From assembly GCA_963921825.1 (NCBI GenBank), contig OY997590.1, forward strand, positions 53,799,012 to 53,863,011: a stretch of DNA of 64,000 nucleotides, given 5' to 3'. A program made the position numbers and the translations under genes. Positions 48,241 through 60,258 of the stretch are shown here, one piece after another. Positions within the stretch are counted from its first letter, which is position 1, and every line of letters starts with the position of its first letter. The stretch is from Erodium maritimum (taxonomy: Eukaryota > Streptophyta > Magnoliopsida > Geraniales > Geraniaceae). The notes under the pieces were generated by a model, which saw only the letters and a list, made by a program, of their open reading frames with translations, made no database searches and was not told the origin of the DNA.

Positions 48241-51200
48241 CTACAATGAGCAACATAACCAAAGTAATAAACAGTCCCAACAGTCCAAGAAACAACTACT
48301 GAAAACAAAAATGCAAAAACGAGACAACAGAAACCGCCCACCAGCTCCCTGGTCACATCGACCCAGAACGACGCTCTCCCTTCTCCTCAAACATCTCGCA
48401 GGGGCACGCAGCCAGAACTCAACAGTGACACCCTGACGGAGTGCTCCCGAACTCCACATCAGGCTAAAAGAATGATGCTTAATCTTAGCCACCACCTCAT
48501 CCACTGATAACATAACGGCGTTGAAAGCCGCCCCATTTCTCACCAACCACACATGCCACAAAGTCAAGTAGCCCACACAAACCCAACCTGTCCACCACCA
48601 AACCGGGCCCAGGCCCTTCCACCACAATAACACCTCCGAAACCGACCTCGGCATAGGACCATAAACACCCCACCACACCGTAATTTTCGACCAAATCGCC
48701 CTAGAAAACTGGCAGTGCAACAACATATGATCAACCTCTTCAAAAGAAGACTTACAAAAAAGGCAAAGCATGCGATTCAGGGAAACACGAACCCCCCTGC
48801 TCTCCAGAAACTCCATAGTGGGTAAAGCCCTATGTGCCGCCAACCAAACAAAGACACAAAACTTCGGAGGAAGCCCTTTCACCCAAAGAATCGAAACCCA
48901 TCCTACCACACTCCTCAAGGCCCCCAACCCCGACAACTCCTCATAAACCGAAGCCACCGAGAAGCCCTTCGGTTGCTTTACCCACACGAGGGTATCACAC
49001 CTGTCCGACCGAACCTGCACAGTTGCCAATAATTCAAAGAGACACCCAGCCGACACCTCCCCCCACTCCTCAAGATCCCTGCTGAAACCAATCCTCCAAT
49101 GGCCCAAAGACCAAAAGAAGTTCACGTTTGCGAACTTGGCCGGACAAATTAGATACAGGGCCGAGAACCTATACCTTAGGGGGACAGGACCCACCCAAAC
49201 ATCATCCCAAAAAGAGATCCTATCTCCCCTCCCCAGGGACCAGTGCACCCCCTGATTCCCAAAGAGCCCAAAAAAACTCGGATCATAAGCCAAGAACATA
49301 ATATGAGAGAGCAAAAACGAAGAACCTGGCTTATCCAACTTGGCTAAATCCCAATCCACAGGATCCCAACCATACAAGGCACAGACAACCTTCTTTCACA
49401 GGGAATCTTCCTCTGAAGCGAACCTCCACCACCACTTGGCCAGTAGACTAGTATTCATCCCTTCCAACCGCCTAATCCCAAGGCCACCCTCATCCCGCCC
49501 TCTACAAACCTTACTCCACTTGACTTTGCAGAACATTTTCCCTGTGTATGGATTAGTCCACAGGAAACGTCTCTGCCAAGCCTCTAAAACAGCAATAACC
49601 TTCTTGGGAGCTCTAAGAAGGGACATGTAGAAAATAGGCAACGCCGATAAGGTGGATTTGATCAGAACAATTCGGCCAGCCAAATTCAAATTCTTCAACT
49701 TCCATAAGCCCAAAGACTTCTTGAACTTGGCCACCACAGGATCCCAAGTAGCCACCTTCCTAGGATTCGCACCCAACCAGAACCCGAGATATTTCATGGG
49801 AAGTGACCCCACTTGGCACCCAAGGAGCCGAGACACATCAGTAGCCGAGCAACCAACTTCGTTCAGAACAACTGCAGTAGACTTGTGGAAATTGATCTGT
49901 AGGCCCGAACCCTTTTGAAAGCGTTCCAACAAGTCTTTAACAAAAGATATACCCGCCAAGTCGCCTTGCACAAACAACAGGGTATCGTCCGCAAATTGTA
50001 GGTGGGAAAGAGACAATCCACCTGACCCAATGTCCACACCACTAAAGAGCCCACAACGTTTCCCTTCCTCCAAAAGTTGGTGTAAACCCTCTGCTGCAAG
50101 CAGAAACAGGAGAGGGGATAACGGGCAACCCTGTCTTATCCCATTCAAAACCGGGAAATCTCCACTTGGCGAACCATTTATCAACACCGATACATGGGCC
50201 CGAAAACAACTCTGCATCCACCCTCTCCATTTTCCTCCAAAGCCCATTGCTTCCAAAATTTTGTCAATATACCCCCAATGGACCTTGTCATAAACTTTTT
50301 CAAAGTCCAATTTTAGTAGAACGACCTCTGTCTTAGTGATCTTAGGCTTCTGTAATAATTCCGAAGCTATGAGGACGCCATCAACTAGCTGCCTACCTGC
50401 CACAAACCCACTCTGTGTGTCACTGATCAAGTCAGGGAGAAACTTCTTTAGCCGATTTGCTAACACTTTAGCCAAAATCTTGTAAGGCACTGAAATCAAA
50501 CTGATCGGCCGATACTCATCAAAACTACTGGCCGTCCCTGACTCTGGTATCAATGTCAGAAAAGACGAGTTTAGAACCTTGCCCAACTTCCCAGAGCCAT
50601 GGAAAGCCGATAAGAAAAGCAACACATCTCCACCCACCACGGTCCAACAATCCCGATAAAACTTCATCGAAAAACCATCAGGTCCAGGGGCCTTTTTACC
50701 ACCACAGCCCTTTACCGCCAAATACACCTCGTCCGGCCCAAATTCGGCTTCCAACCAATCGGCTTGGGCCGATGAGATGGAGCGAAATGGGAGATCAGGG
50801 AGGTTCACTTCAATGCAAGGATCAACAGCGAAACGGGCGGAAAAATGCTCCACTGCCGCCAGTTTAATCTCAACCGGGCTAGAAACAACTCCTTGGCCAA
50901 CACGTAGCCGAGCAACCCTATTCCTCGTGGCCCTGAAATTCGCGATCCGATGGAAGAAACGGGTGCATCGATCCCCCCCTTTAAACCAACGGAACCGAGC
51001 CTTCTGACACCAAACCTTGGCCAACCACCTTTGTTTCTGTAGGAGCCGAGCCCTACACAGTGCTCTCTGCGATCTTTCCTCCTCAGATAACTCCCTTCCA
51101 TCCAACAGACCATCCCAACCGTCCAACTCAGAGGCCAGATTAGCCACCTCGGTCTCCAGCTTGCCAAAGACCTCCTTATTCCACACCTGAAGATCCCTTC

Positions 51201-52041
51201 GAAGATTCCTCAATTTCACCCAGAGCACATAATCAGGATCCCCTTGCACATCATAGGACTCCCATAACATACGCACAATCGGCAAGAAAGACTTATGCTC
51301 TAACCAAGCATTCAAAAACCTCACCGGTTTCGGACCCCAATCCACCACCTCCGTCCCCAACACCACCGGCCTATGATCAGAAACACCCCTTGGAAGACTC
51401 CGCCGCTCCAAAGCTCCAAAGGCTGATAACGCATCCGGAGAGACGAGAAAACGGTCCAACCTCGAGGCCTTAGACCCCGAGTCATACCAAGTATACTTAG
51501 CACCCACCAGAGATAAATCAACCAACTGCATGTCGTCCACAAAGTCTGCAAAAACTTGACTATCTCCCCTGTTAAAGGTACTGCCACGCCGTTCCTCCAC
51601 TGATAAGACCGAGTTAAAGTCTCCACCCACAAACAAAATCTCATGGAGCTGAGAGCGGTTTGCACACAAAGAAGCCCAATAGCTCGCTCTATCCCGAGCC
51701 CTACAAGGCGCATAAACATTCACAAAACTGACAGGCACATTAGAAGCAACATGCAACCCGTTCCAACAAATAGAGTTATGTTCCAACAGAGAGGTCGACT
51801 TTGTAAACATCGACACCCTCCATGCCAACAAAACCCCACCAGCCGTCCCCTGAGCCGGGACCCAATCACACTCCCAACCAACATCAAAACCACAGCTTCT
51901 AAGAATACCGGTGGTAACAACTGAAAGTTTCGTCTCTTGCAACATAACAACATCAACATCATTCAACATAACCAACTTTTTAATGCAATTCCGTTTGGCA
52001 TCGGAATGCATACCCCTCACGTTCCACGTGAGGAATTTCAT
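48241..52041 (-). pseudogene. LINE ORF2: endonuclease and reverse transcriptase, one stop
   Basis: From the ATG at 52041 the frame spans 1266 codons with a single in-frame TGA at 49396-49398, where Trp would be expected (DSL-stop-KKVVCALYG). Order: an AP-type endonuclease at residues 1-230 (TWNVRG, LQETK, GGDFN, SDHRP); a linker with KKAPGPDG near 450; reverse transcriptase about 495-760 (DEYRPISL, SGFVAGR, GIRQGCPLSP, and the catalytic FADD at 683-686); and a C-terminal zf-RVT zinc block C1093/C1096/H1105/C1110. ORF2 nicks the target and copies the RNA from the nick. The stop falls after the catalytic domains, so a truncated 882-residue enzyme is conceivable but would lack the zinc block. 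Confidence 0.93.
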
Positions 52042-52047
52042 CAAAAA

Positions 52048-53975
52048 TCAGAGAGAAAACCCCAAAACGGGGTCTCCCAACGTACCTGAAAGGCCGGCCG
52101 AGTTGCACTCCTCGCTATCACTGTGTCTGTCTTCGAACAAGGAGCGCTGAGGTATTTCAAGGTCTAGAGAATCAAACTGCTCAAGCACCAGCGGACCGAG
52201 ATCAAGCGCCTTCTTTCCCACCTTTTTACAGTACGACCAATCCCCCGAGCCGTCTTTGAGCTTCCGAGCAATGTCGACCATAACCGGACCTGAACTCCCA
52301 CCAGTCCCGATCGACCGTGAACGTGCCCTGGTTTGATAGTACGTCGTCGGCGAAACCACAGGCTTGGGAGCTCCCTTCTTCGGCCTCCCTCGCTTTCTCT
52401 TCTGCTGCTCAACCTCCACCGACAGAGGACCCGCTGCCAGGAAAGCCTCCCGTGCCGAAATCTCAGGCGATGCAGACGAAACTCCCAGGGCAGGCGATGG
52501 AACAGTATGTTGCACTCCAACGTCCTCACTGTCCCCAAACAACCGCGAGAAGGGTGTGATCTGCAGCCCAGAAGAGATAGGTCGGAGTGGGCTTGGGGTC
52601 ATCTCACTCGATTGGGCCCGAGTATCCCCTGCTGAAGCCCCATCCAAACTCGTTCCCATCGACTGCCCAGACGGTACCGATCTCCCGGAGGCCAAAAATT
52701 CAGACGAAGAATATTGTTCTGCTGCAGACACAACGCACCTGTGAGGAACCTCCTTGGATGCTATTGGAAGGAGCACCATGGGATAAACCCCTGATCCCAA
52801 CGATAAATCTACCTCCACAGTCTTCGGGACAACAAAAGACCGATGCACCAACACAAAGGCCTTTCCAAAAGAGTCTCCCTTATGATCAGTATCAACCACA
52901 CTAACCACAGTGCCCACAACACCGGCAACGCTGCTGAAATTCTCTGTGGACCACCCATGAAACGGGATACCCAAAACCTCATACCAACCAAAACTGCCCG
53001 GTTCTTTCAACAAGGAAGCTGGCCCGTCCACGACCTCGAACCATGTCTGCAGCCAGCCCGTCCCCGTCTCCCTCAGCTCCTTCGCGAAAAGTGGATCGGG
53101 ACAAGTGATAAGGAACACTCTGTTCCCGAAACCACGAACTTCGACGTCAAATACGCCTTGCCTACTCATCGCCTCCTGAATGTCGCATACAGAACAATCA
53201 TTCCGAGCCACACACAAAACCCCATTCTCCAATGACTGAACGTTTGGCTCAACAACCTTCCCAGCCACAACCGGATTAGGGTTCGCCGCCCTTCTGACTG
53301 TAGCTCCTTCTCCGGACACAGCCGGAGCCTTGCCGCCCGACCCAGATTTCAGATCAAAAGCAACCAACAACCTATACCCACGAACAACGGAACCATGGCA
53401 TTTGGAAATAATCTTCTCGGCATCCACATGGGACTGGGCATAGACGAAACCGAAATAATTCCCCTTACCGTTAGGTTTCCGGGCAACATTGGCTCTCAAC
53501 ACCTCCCCTGCACATTGGCAAAAATCCCGGAGCCACACATCGTCGGCACCGAACGGGAGATTAAACATAAAGAGCTTGACACCGGGAGTAAGTGCTGACG
53601 GCCTGATGAGATCGCCCCCACCCCGATCAACCTTCTGCACTCCGGAACGACCCGCCCCTACAGAGCTGAGATTCCCATCAAACCGATCTAATGCAGCCGT
53701 AACCCCTCCTGTCCTGATCCCCTCAACAACGCGCTTCTTCTGCCCATCGAACTCCGGCGCACCACCAGTCTCCCCAAAAGCCCCTTGCCACGATCAACTG
53801 CAGCCCTAGGAGGGCTTCGAATCGGGCCGAAGGTTTTGGCTACATCCACTGCACTAGGAAACGAAAGCCTCCTCCCCTCGATCACCACTTCCCGGAATGA
53901 CGGAGTTGTTGCCGAAGCACCGGTGACCGTGGTGGCCGGCGACACCTCCCCATCCTCTCTTTCGCTCTCTCTCAT
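52048..53975 (-). pseudogene. LINE ORF1: RRM-bearing RNA-binding protein, one frameshift
   Basis: It starts MRESEREDGEVSPA at 53975 and is open to about 53770. A frameshift near 53770-53790 then moves reading to the frame that continues from DRGGGDLIRPSAL to the stop at 52048. An RRM lies just after the shift, with LFMFNLPFGAD (RNP2-like) and GNYFGFVYA (RNP1-like). A basic KRKRGRPKKG stretch, a possible nuclear signal or AT-hook-like segment, lies toward the C-terminus. The end block YCKKVGKKALDLGPL is shared with the derivative at 32.5 kb. Plant L1 ORF1 proteins bind element RNA and accompany ORF2. The frameshift probably inactivates this copy. Confidence 0.85.
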
Positions 53976-54020
53976 ATTTTACTACACCTTTCCAATTGAG
54001 CTAAAAATGTTGTCTTGGTG

Positions 54021-54444
54021 ATTGTCCTCCGCAAAAAAAAAATGTCAAACATTTAATTCTGTATAATACACTAACAAACATTTAATTTCAGTATAATATT
54101 CTGTCAAATTATTTTTATTTTTAAAATTTCATATTTTAATTTAAAAATACATAAAAATCAGTTTTTTTATAAATTCATATTTTATTTATGAAAATTATTT
54201 TTATTTTCAAATTTTCATATTTTAATTTAAAAAATACATAAAAATATGTGTTATTATTTAAAAAATAAATTTTAAAATTTATTTTTATTATTAATAAATC
54301 AGTTTTATTTTTTAAAATGGTTTTCAATTATTTTTTAAAATTATTTTTATTATTAAAAAATTATTTTTATTCAATTTTGTTTTTGTATACAAATCAGATT
54401 TACTTTTTGTATATTAAAAAATAATACATTTTGTATATTTTTTT
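54021..54444. other. Rearranged MULE arm sequence
   Basis: AT-rich non-coding DNA. 54041-54110 repeats the terminal phrase TGTCAAACATTTAATT of the outer element, and 54130-54260 repeats its arm. It is therefore MULE sequence lying between the LINE and the inner element. Confidence 0.55.
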
Positions 54445-56091
54445 GGGAAAATTTCACTTTAATACCCTTCCAAACATTTAATTTCACTTTGATACCCTAA
54501 CATAAATTTTTTGCACTTTCATACCTATACCAAACATTTAATTTCATTTTAGTACCAACCGTTAACTTTCTGTTAGTTTGGACGGAAAAAGGTAAAAAGA
54601 CCATAATACCCCTAACTATTACTCAAATTTTCAAACCCATGTCATTGGTTCAGAACTTGAAAATAAGTAAAATGACAATAATACCCTTCATTTTTAGGGT
54701 GTTAAAATGAAAATTTCACTATTTTTAAAATGAAATCAGTCTTTTTTTATAAATTTAGTTTTTAATTATGAATTTTTTTTTGAAAATTCAGTTTATTTTT
54801 TATAAGTTCAGTTTTTATTTTTTAAAATTCAGATTTTAATTTAAAAAATACATAAAAATCATATATATTTTTTAAAAAATACATAAAATAAGTTTTTTTA
54901 TTTAATTAATATTTTCAGTTCTTTTTCTTTTTTTATTAATTCTTTACAAACACTTCATCTAACCCTATCCACATCTATGCGATTTCATCCTAACCCAATC
55001 ACGATTTATCTTCGTCTCGTATCTCATCTTCACGGGAGATCTGGTATGTGCTCTAAGAATTCGACGACGGCGCTCCAAAAGTCTCAGATCTGAGTTTTGT
55101 ACCAGCTCTTGCGACTTCGACGGGGAAACCATGGGCATTGTCGTCCTTCGCATAAGGGTGGGTGGGGTAGTAGATTGGAGCCCAGAGCTGGTCGTAGGTC
55201 AGGTTGAAGGCTACGACGTGCTGCACGGGGTCGATAGACTTCAAAAGGGTCTGGTTTGAAATGAGGGGATGAAAATCGGCAGCGAGTCTGGGGTTGTCGG
55301 GGGAGGTGCCGACGTTCTCACCAATCATCGGAGCTCTGGGTTCTTCTCCGATTATGTATCGTCTTATGGTGTTGATTTCTTCTAGTTCGCCGCCACCGCA
55401 ATCCACCTACATATCTAGAAACCCACCACCTCCTCCGGCGAGTTAAGGCTCTGGTTTTCAGTCGCCTATCTGCATACTTCCCCACTCTTTTTCTTTGCTA
55501 CCATTTAAGAACCAATCAGAAATTCTTACACGAATTGGAATGAGGAAACACAGGTTCATGACTTGGGGTTTGTGTTTTACAGATGCAAAGGATTTAATTT
55601 TGGTGGGTGTTGAATTGAAAAATAAAATAAAATATGAATTGAACTAAAAAAAGTTGAAAAATAATGATTTAAAAAAATAAAAAATATTTATATATATAAA
55701 AAATAATGATTTAAAAAATAAAAATATATTTATATATGTATTTTTTTGAAAATAAAAAAATAATTTTCATAAATAAAAATTGAATTTATAAAAAAAGTGA
55801 TTTTATTTTAAAAATAGTGAAATTTTCATTTTAACACCCTAACAATGAAGGGTATTATTGTCATTTCACTTATTTTCAAGTTCTGAACCAATGGCATGAG
55901 TTTGAAAATTTGAGTAATAGTTAGGGGTATTATGGTCTTTTTACCTTTTTCCATCCAAACTAACAGAAAGTTAACGGTTGGGTACTAAAGGGAAATTAAA
56001 TGTTTGGTTTAGGTATGAAAGTGTAGAAAATTTATGCCAGGGTATCAAAGTGAAATTAAATGTTTGGCAGGGTATTAAAGTGAAATTTCCC
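54445..56091 (-). mobile_element. Inner long-TIR (Pack-MULE-like) element with PRP17 fragment
   Basis: The left arm, from 54445 (GGGAAAATTTCACTTTAATA), and the right arm, ending 56091 (TATTAAAGTGAAATTTCCC), match inverted over at least 300 bp (54445-54760 and 55790-56091). It is the same TIR family as the outer element but a distinct copy. The 55.0-55.45 kb core is GC-richer and encodes part of a host gene on the minus strand. No convincing 9-bp TSD is visible. Similar 'atcagatttactttt' blocks flank both sides (54405 and 56110), so the junctions may have been altered after insertion. Confidence 0.75.
55128..55406 (-). pseudogene. Captured fragment of pre-mRNA splicing factor PRP17/CDC40
   Basis: The minus-strand frame has no native ATG: a TAG precedes the first codon, and it opens with GTG. 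It contains [20 protein letters not shown] followed by [17 protein letters not shown]. This strongly resembles the conserved segment before the WD40 domain of plant PRP17/CDC40 (…[20 protein letters not shown]…HPYAKDG). After AHG the similarity stops and the frame runs into unrelated sequence. PRP17 is a WD40 spliceosomal protein for the second splicing step; here all WD repeats are missing. The N-terminal half of the frame (residues 1-56) I cannot match with confidence. It is a captured exon piece, not a gene. Confidence 0.75.
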
Positions 56092-56744
56092 CTGTTTGTT
56101 TTATATACATATCAGATTTACTTTTTATTTTTACAATTAGATTATCTTTTTTTTCTTCTTCTTCGTTGAAGAACCGTGCAAGGTAGGAGGATGAAGACGA
56201 GCTCTAGTATTCTCGGCGGCATGGGTTTTGCTTGGAGTTTCTCCAGCGAGGCTTCCTCGGTAATCATGTGGTTGTGGCGATGTCTCCCGGTCTCGATCTC
56301 GGTGGTTGTTCCATGCCGTAGAGGGTTTCACTGTTTCACAGCGAATGACGCGCTTTAGATCTGTCGTGGATGACGCTCTGAACCGGTGACCACCATGCCA
56401 GAGAAGCTCGACCCTCTCACGCCGAGAAGATGACTGAGCAGAGACCGATTTTGCGGTGGGGGTTGTGGGATTTTGTGGCAGATCAGCAACGCATCGATGG
56501 ATGTGCTCGTGTTTTGGCCCTTTAGTCTCCTATTTATTCGTCCACGGTTTGAGCTTTTTCCTACCATATCCAAAACAACTGTTGCTGAACTTATAGGGAT
56601 AGATTCAAACATGGCTGTTGGTTCATAAGATCTGAGAAGTTTTGGATGGCAAAATTGGAAATTTTGTTGTTGTTTCAACAATTTGATAATGGCTTCCAGA
56701 AGATAAATGACTTGGAACATTGGATGAGAGAGGAATTAAAAATC
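56092..56744. other. Core of the outer MULE, possible captured sequence
   Basis: 56155-56500 is GC-richer than the arms. A 121-codon minus-strand frame lies at 56720-56355 (starting MFQVIYLLEAIIKLLKQQ) and a 60-codon plus-strand frame at 56176-56358. Neither is recognised. The composition contrast suggests another captured host fragment. Confidence 0.35.
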
Positions 56745-57195
56745 TATTATAGAAAAAGAATTAAAATTAAAATTTTAATTTTGAACATAAAAATAATTTT
56801 CATAAATAAAAACTGATTTTTTTTAAAAAAATGATTTTTATTTATTTTTTAAATTAAAATATGAATTTTTAAAAATAAAAATAATTTTCATAAAAAAACT
56901 GATTTTATTTTAAAAATAGTGAAATTTTCATTTTAATATCCTAACAATGGAGGCTATTATTGTCATTTCAGTTATTTTTAAGGTTTGAGTTCAATGGCAT
57001 GCGTTTGAAAATTTAAATAATAGTTAAGGGTATTATGGTCTTTTTAACTTTAGCTATTCAAACTAACAGAAGTTAATAGTTGGGTACCAAAATAAAATTA
57101 AATGTTTGGTTTAAGTATAAAGGTGCAAAAGAATTTTATCAGGGTATTATACTGAAATTAAATGTTTGTCAAGATATTATACTGAAATTTTCTCT

Positions 57196-57204
57196 TATAA
57201 TAAT
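57196..57204. repeat. Right 9-bp TSD of the outer MULE
   Basis: TATAATAAT, partner of 47786-47794. Confidence 0.6.
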
Positions 57205-57489
57205 TCTAAAGTGAAATTTACTTTATCAATCAACTTGAAATGATATGGATGGCTGTCTCGTGCTGTGTGTACGTTTTATTACGGCATAGACAAACATGAA
57301 AATAGTGTTTTCATTGCAAAACAAGATGTGTTTTATCAAGGAAATGCTTCTCTTCGTCAAAAACTTCACGTGACAATTCCTAATTCCTATATAAAGAAGT
57401 GTTCTTTGTTTGTTTGTATATAAAATTGTGTATTTTTTTAAACAGAAAAATAAAACAGTACAATGAGCATTGATATTACTAGGGGTGAT

Positions 57490-57499
57490 TTAAAATGAT
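57490..57499. repeat. Left 10-bp TSD of palindrome element A
   Basis: TTAAAATGAT, identical to 58869-58878. Confidence 0.88.
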
Positions 57500-58868
57500 G
57501 AGGATAAATCTATTGAGAACCACTCTTAAACTAGGAACCGTGAGAACCAATCCTAACCACTATCACCTATGATCCAACACTCATCAAAATGTCATATCAT
57601 CACCCAAATCCAACCCTCATACACGCCTATTTCATTCATTCTCACACAAACAAGGGCATAATTGTAATAGCATGGTGTCATGTGGACAAGTGTCCATTTT
57701 TTTCCACCAATTCACTAATTTAATATTTCCCGTTTCGTTTGAACTCCGATTAACTTCAAACTTGCGCCAATATTTTTCTTTTTTCAAGGGCTTTAAATCA
57801 AGATTAGTCATGAATATATTTTGAAGCACGAAAATAAAAATTTATATCAAGGTGATAAAAATAATGTTGAGCGTTGATAAATTTTCACTAATAAATGTTT
57901 TATATCGGAGTACCAAACTAGTGCTAAATGTTGATAAAAAAAAACATGTAATGAGGTGATAAAAAACAAATAATGAAATGATAAAAAGCATTTTCAATTT
58001 TGATAATAAGTGTGATAAACTAGAGTTTAACGTTGATAAAAAAACTTGTGATGGGGTGATAAAAAACACGTAATTCAATGATAAATCTAGTGTTTAGTGT
58101 TGATAAAACTGGTGTTCATAAAAAACACATGATGAGATGATAAAAATCATGATCAGTTTTGGAGAATGGGGTGATAAAACCATTGTAAAGTGTTGATAAA
58201 AACAAGGTAAAGTGTTGATTAACACAGAGCAAAGTGTTGATAAAAATTACCCATATATAATTCCTTTAAAAACCAGCCCCGAAATAATTTTTTTTTTCGT
58301 GCTTCAAAAAAACATGTGATGAGGGTGATAAAACACACGTAATTTGAATGATAAACCTAGTGTTTAGTGTTGATAAAACTAGTGTTCATAAAAAACACAC
58401 GATGAGGTGATAAAATCATGATCAGTTTTGGAAAATGAGGTGATAAAACCAGTGTAAAGTGTTGATAAAACCAATTTAAAAGTGTTGATAAATCCATAGC
58501 AACATGTTGATAAAAATCACCCAGATTTTTTTTTAAAAAAATCTACCCCAAAATAATTTTTTTCGTGCTTCAAAATATATTCATGACTGATCTTGATTGA
58601 AAGCCCTTAAAAAAACAAAACTAATGGCGTAAGTTTGAAGCCAATCGGAGTTCAAACGAAGCGGGAAAAATTAAATTAGTATATTGGTTAAAAAAAAATA
58701 TGATAGTTTTACTAAAAAGCCCTTACCACTTACTAAGAAGTGCTGTTTTTTTGCAGTCAACAAGTCAACTACTCAATTGCATCTCATCCATCCATTCTTA
58801 AAATGGATGACTTAGATTGGTTCTTGCGGTTCCTACGTTAAAACATGGTTCTCGCCAGATTTCTCCTC
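57500..58868 (+). mobile_element. Non-autonomous long-TIR element, copy A
   Basis: 1369 bp, GAGGATAAATCTATTGAGAA... to ...GCCAGATTTCTCCTC, with a perfect 10-bp duplication. Its own arms are inverted repeats of about 350 bp, which include TTTGAACTCCGATT and TTTTGAAGCACGAAAA blocks near both inner ends. The middle (57840-58560) is built of irregular repeats of GTTGATAAAA and GGTGATAAAA words and has no coding frame. TSD length and long TIRs suggest the Mutator superfamily. Copy B is the same family, inverted. Confidence 0.85.
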
Positions 58869-58878
58869 TTAAAATGAT
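58869..58878. repeat. Right 10-bp TSD of palindrome element A
   Basis: TTAAAATGAT, partner of 57490-57499. Confidence 0.88.
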
Positions 58879-58908
58879 TATAACATTAACTATTTTATCT
58901 TTGTAATA

Positions 58909-58918
58909 ACTTATAGGA
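58909..58918. repeat. Left 10-bp TSD of palindrome element B
   Basis: ACTTATAGGA, identical to 60259-60268. Only 30 bases of original DNA separate the TSDs of A and B. Confidence 0.88.
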
Positions 58919-60258
58919 GAGGAGAAATCTGGTGAGAACCATGTTTTAACGTAGGAACCGCGAGAACCAATCTAAGTCATCCATTTTAAGAATGGATGGA
59001 TGAGATGCAATTGAGTAGTTGACCGCAAAAAACGGCACTTTTTCGTAAGTGGTAAGGGCTTTTTAGTAAAACTACCATATTACTTTTTTTAACCAATTCA
59101 CTAATTTAATTTTTCCCGGTTCGTTTGAACTCCGATTGGCTTCAAACTTGCGCCATTAGTTTTGTTTTTTTAAGGGCTTTCAATCAAGATCAGTCATGAA
59201 TATATTTTGAAGCACGAAAAAAAAATTATTTTGGGGTTGATTTTTATTTTTTAAATCTGGGTAATTTTTATCAACACTTTGCTATGAATTTATCAACACT
59301 TTTACACTGGTTTTATCAACACTTTACGCTGGTTTTATCACCTCATTTTCCAAAAATGATCATGATTTTATCACCTCATCGCGTGCTTTTTATGAGCACT
59401 AGTTTTATCAACACTAAACACTAGGTTTATCATTCAAATTACGTGTGTTTTATCACCCCAATCACATGTTTTTTTGAAGCACGAAAAAAAAATATTTCGG
59501 GGCTGGTTTTTAAGGAAATTATATATGGGTAATTTTTATCAACACTTTACTCTGGTTTTATCAACACTTTACACTGGTTTTATCACCCCATTCTCCAAAA
59601 CTGATCATGATTTTTATCATCTCATCACGTGCTTTTTATGAACACCAGTTTTATCAACACTAAACACTAGATTTATCATTGAATTACGTGTTTTTTATCA
59701 CCCCATCACAAGTTTTTTTTATCAACGTTAAACTCTAGTGTATCACACTTATTACCAAAATTGAAAATGGTTTTTATAACCTCATTATCTGTTTCTTATC
59801 ACCCCATTACATGTTTTTTTATCACATTTAGCACTAGTTTGGTACTTCGATATAAAACATTTATTAGTGAAGATTTATCAACGCTCAACATTATTTTTAT
59901 CACCTTGAAATAAAATTTTTATTTTCGTGCTTCAAAATATAATCATGACTGATCTTGATTTAAAGCCCTTGAAAAAAGAAAAATATTGGCGCAAGTTTGA
60001 AGTTAATCGGAGTTCAAACGAATCGGGAAATATTAAATTAGTGAATTGGGGAGGAAAAAAATGGACATTTGTCCACATGGCACCATGGTATTACAATTAT
60101 GCCCTTGCTTGTGTGAGAATGGATTAAAGTGGCGTGTATGAGGGTTGGATTGGGGTGATGATGTGGCATTTTGATGAGTGTTGGATCATAGGTGATAGTG
60201 GCTAGGATTGGTTCTCACGGTTCCTATATTAAGAGTGGTTCTCAATACATTTCTCCTC
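58919..60258 (-). mobile_element. Non-autonomous long-TIR element, copy B (inverted to A)
   Basis: 1340 bp, GAGGAGAAATCTGGTGAGAA... to ...AATACATTTCTCCTC, with a perfect 10-bp duplication. Its right end matches the left end of copy A in reverse, over the termini, the arms and the GATAAAA-rich middle, with scattered substitutions. No coding frame. Confidence 0.85.

Larger units (their letters stand above)
48144..54020 (-). mobile_element. Nearly full-length L1-type LINE
   Basis: The 3' end is at the T-run near 48135-48143 (poly-A on the minus strand). The element holds ORF1 (53975-52048) and ORF2 (52041-48241), three bases lying between the ORF1 stop codon and the in-frame TTG that precedes the ORF2 ATG. 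The 5' limit is placed near 54020, just upstream of the ORF1 ATG, by the change to AT-rich MULE sequence. A clean TSD was not found. Only one frameshift (ORF1) and one premature stop (ORF2) were seen, so it is fairly young. Confidence 0.88.
47795..57195. mobile_element. Outer Mutator-like element with long TIRs, split by a LINE and an inner element
   Basis: The left arm, 47795-48130, starts AAGGGAAAATTTTAGTATAA. It contains AACCGTTAACTTTCTGTTAG and runs into AT-rich 'ttatgaaaattatttttatg'. The right arm, 56745-57195, is its inverted copy and ends TTATACTGAAATTTTCTCT. A 9-bp TATAATAAT flanks both ends. The left arm is interrupted by a LINE at about 48135-54020, and a further element lies at 54445-56091. 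No transposase is visible. The remaining core is 56150-56745. TIR-like sequence also recurs at 54041-54110, so some rearrangement has occurred. Confidence 0.75.

Noticed and set aside
54436..54444. 9-bp TSD for the inner Pack-MULE
   Set aside because: TATTTTTTT against CTGTTTGTT matches at only about half the positions in AT-rich DNA.
57842..58078. Hydrophobic 78-codon frame
   Set aside because: Generated by GATAAAA-type word repeats of element A read in reverse.
57500..60258. One single giant foldback element
   Set aside because: Each half has its own termini and its own different perfect 10-bp duplication, so two insertions explain it better.
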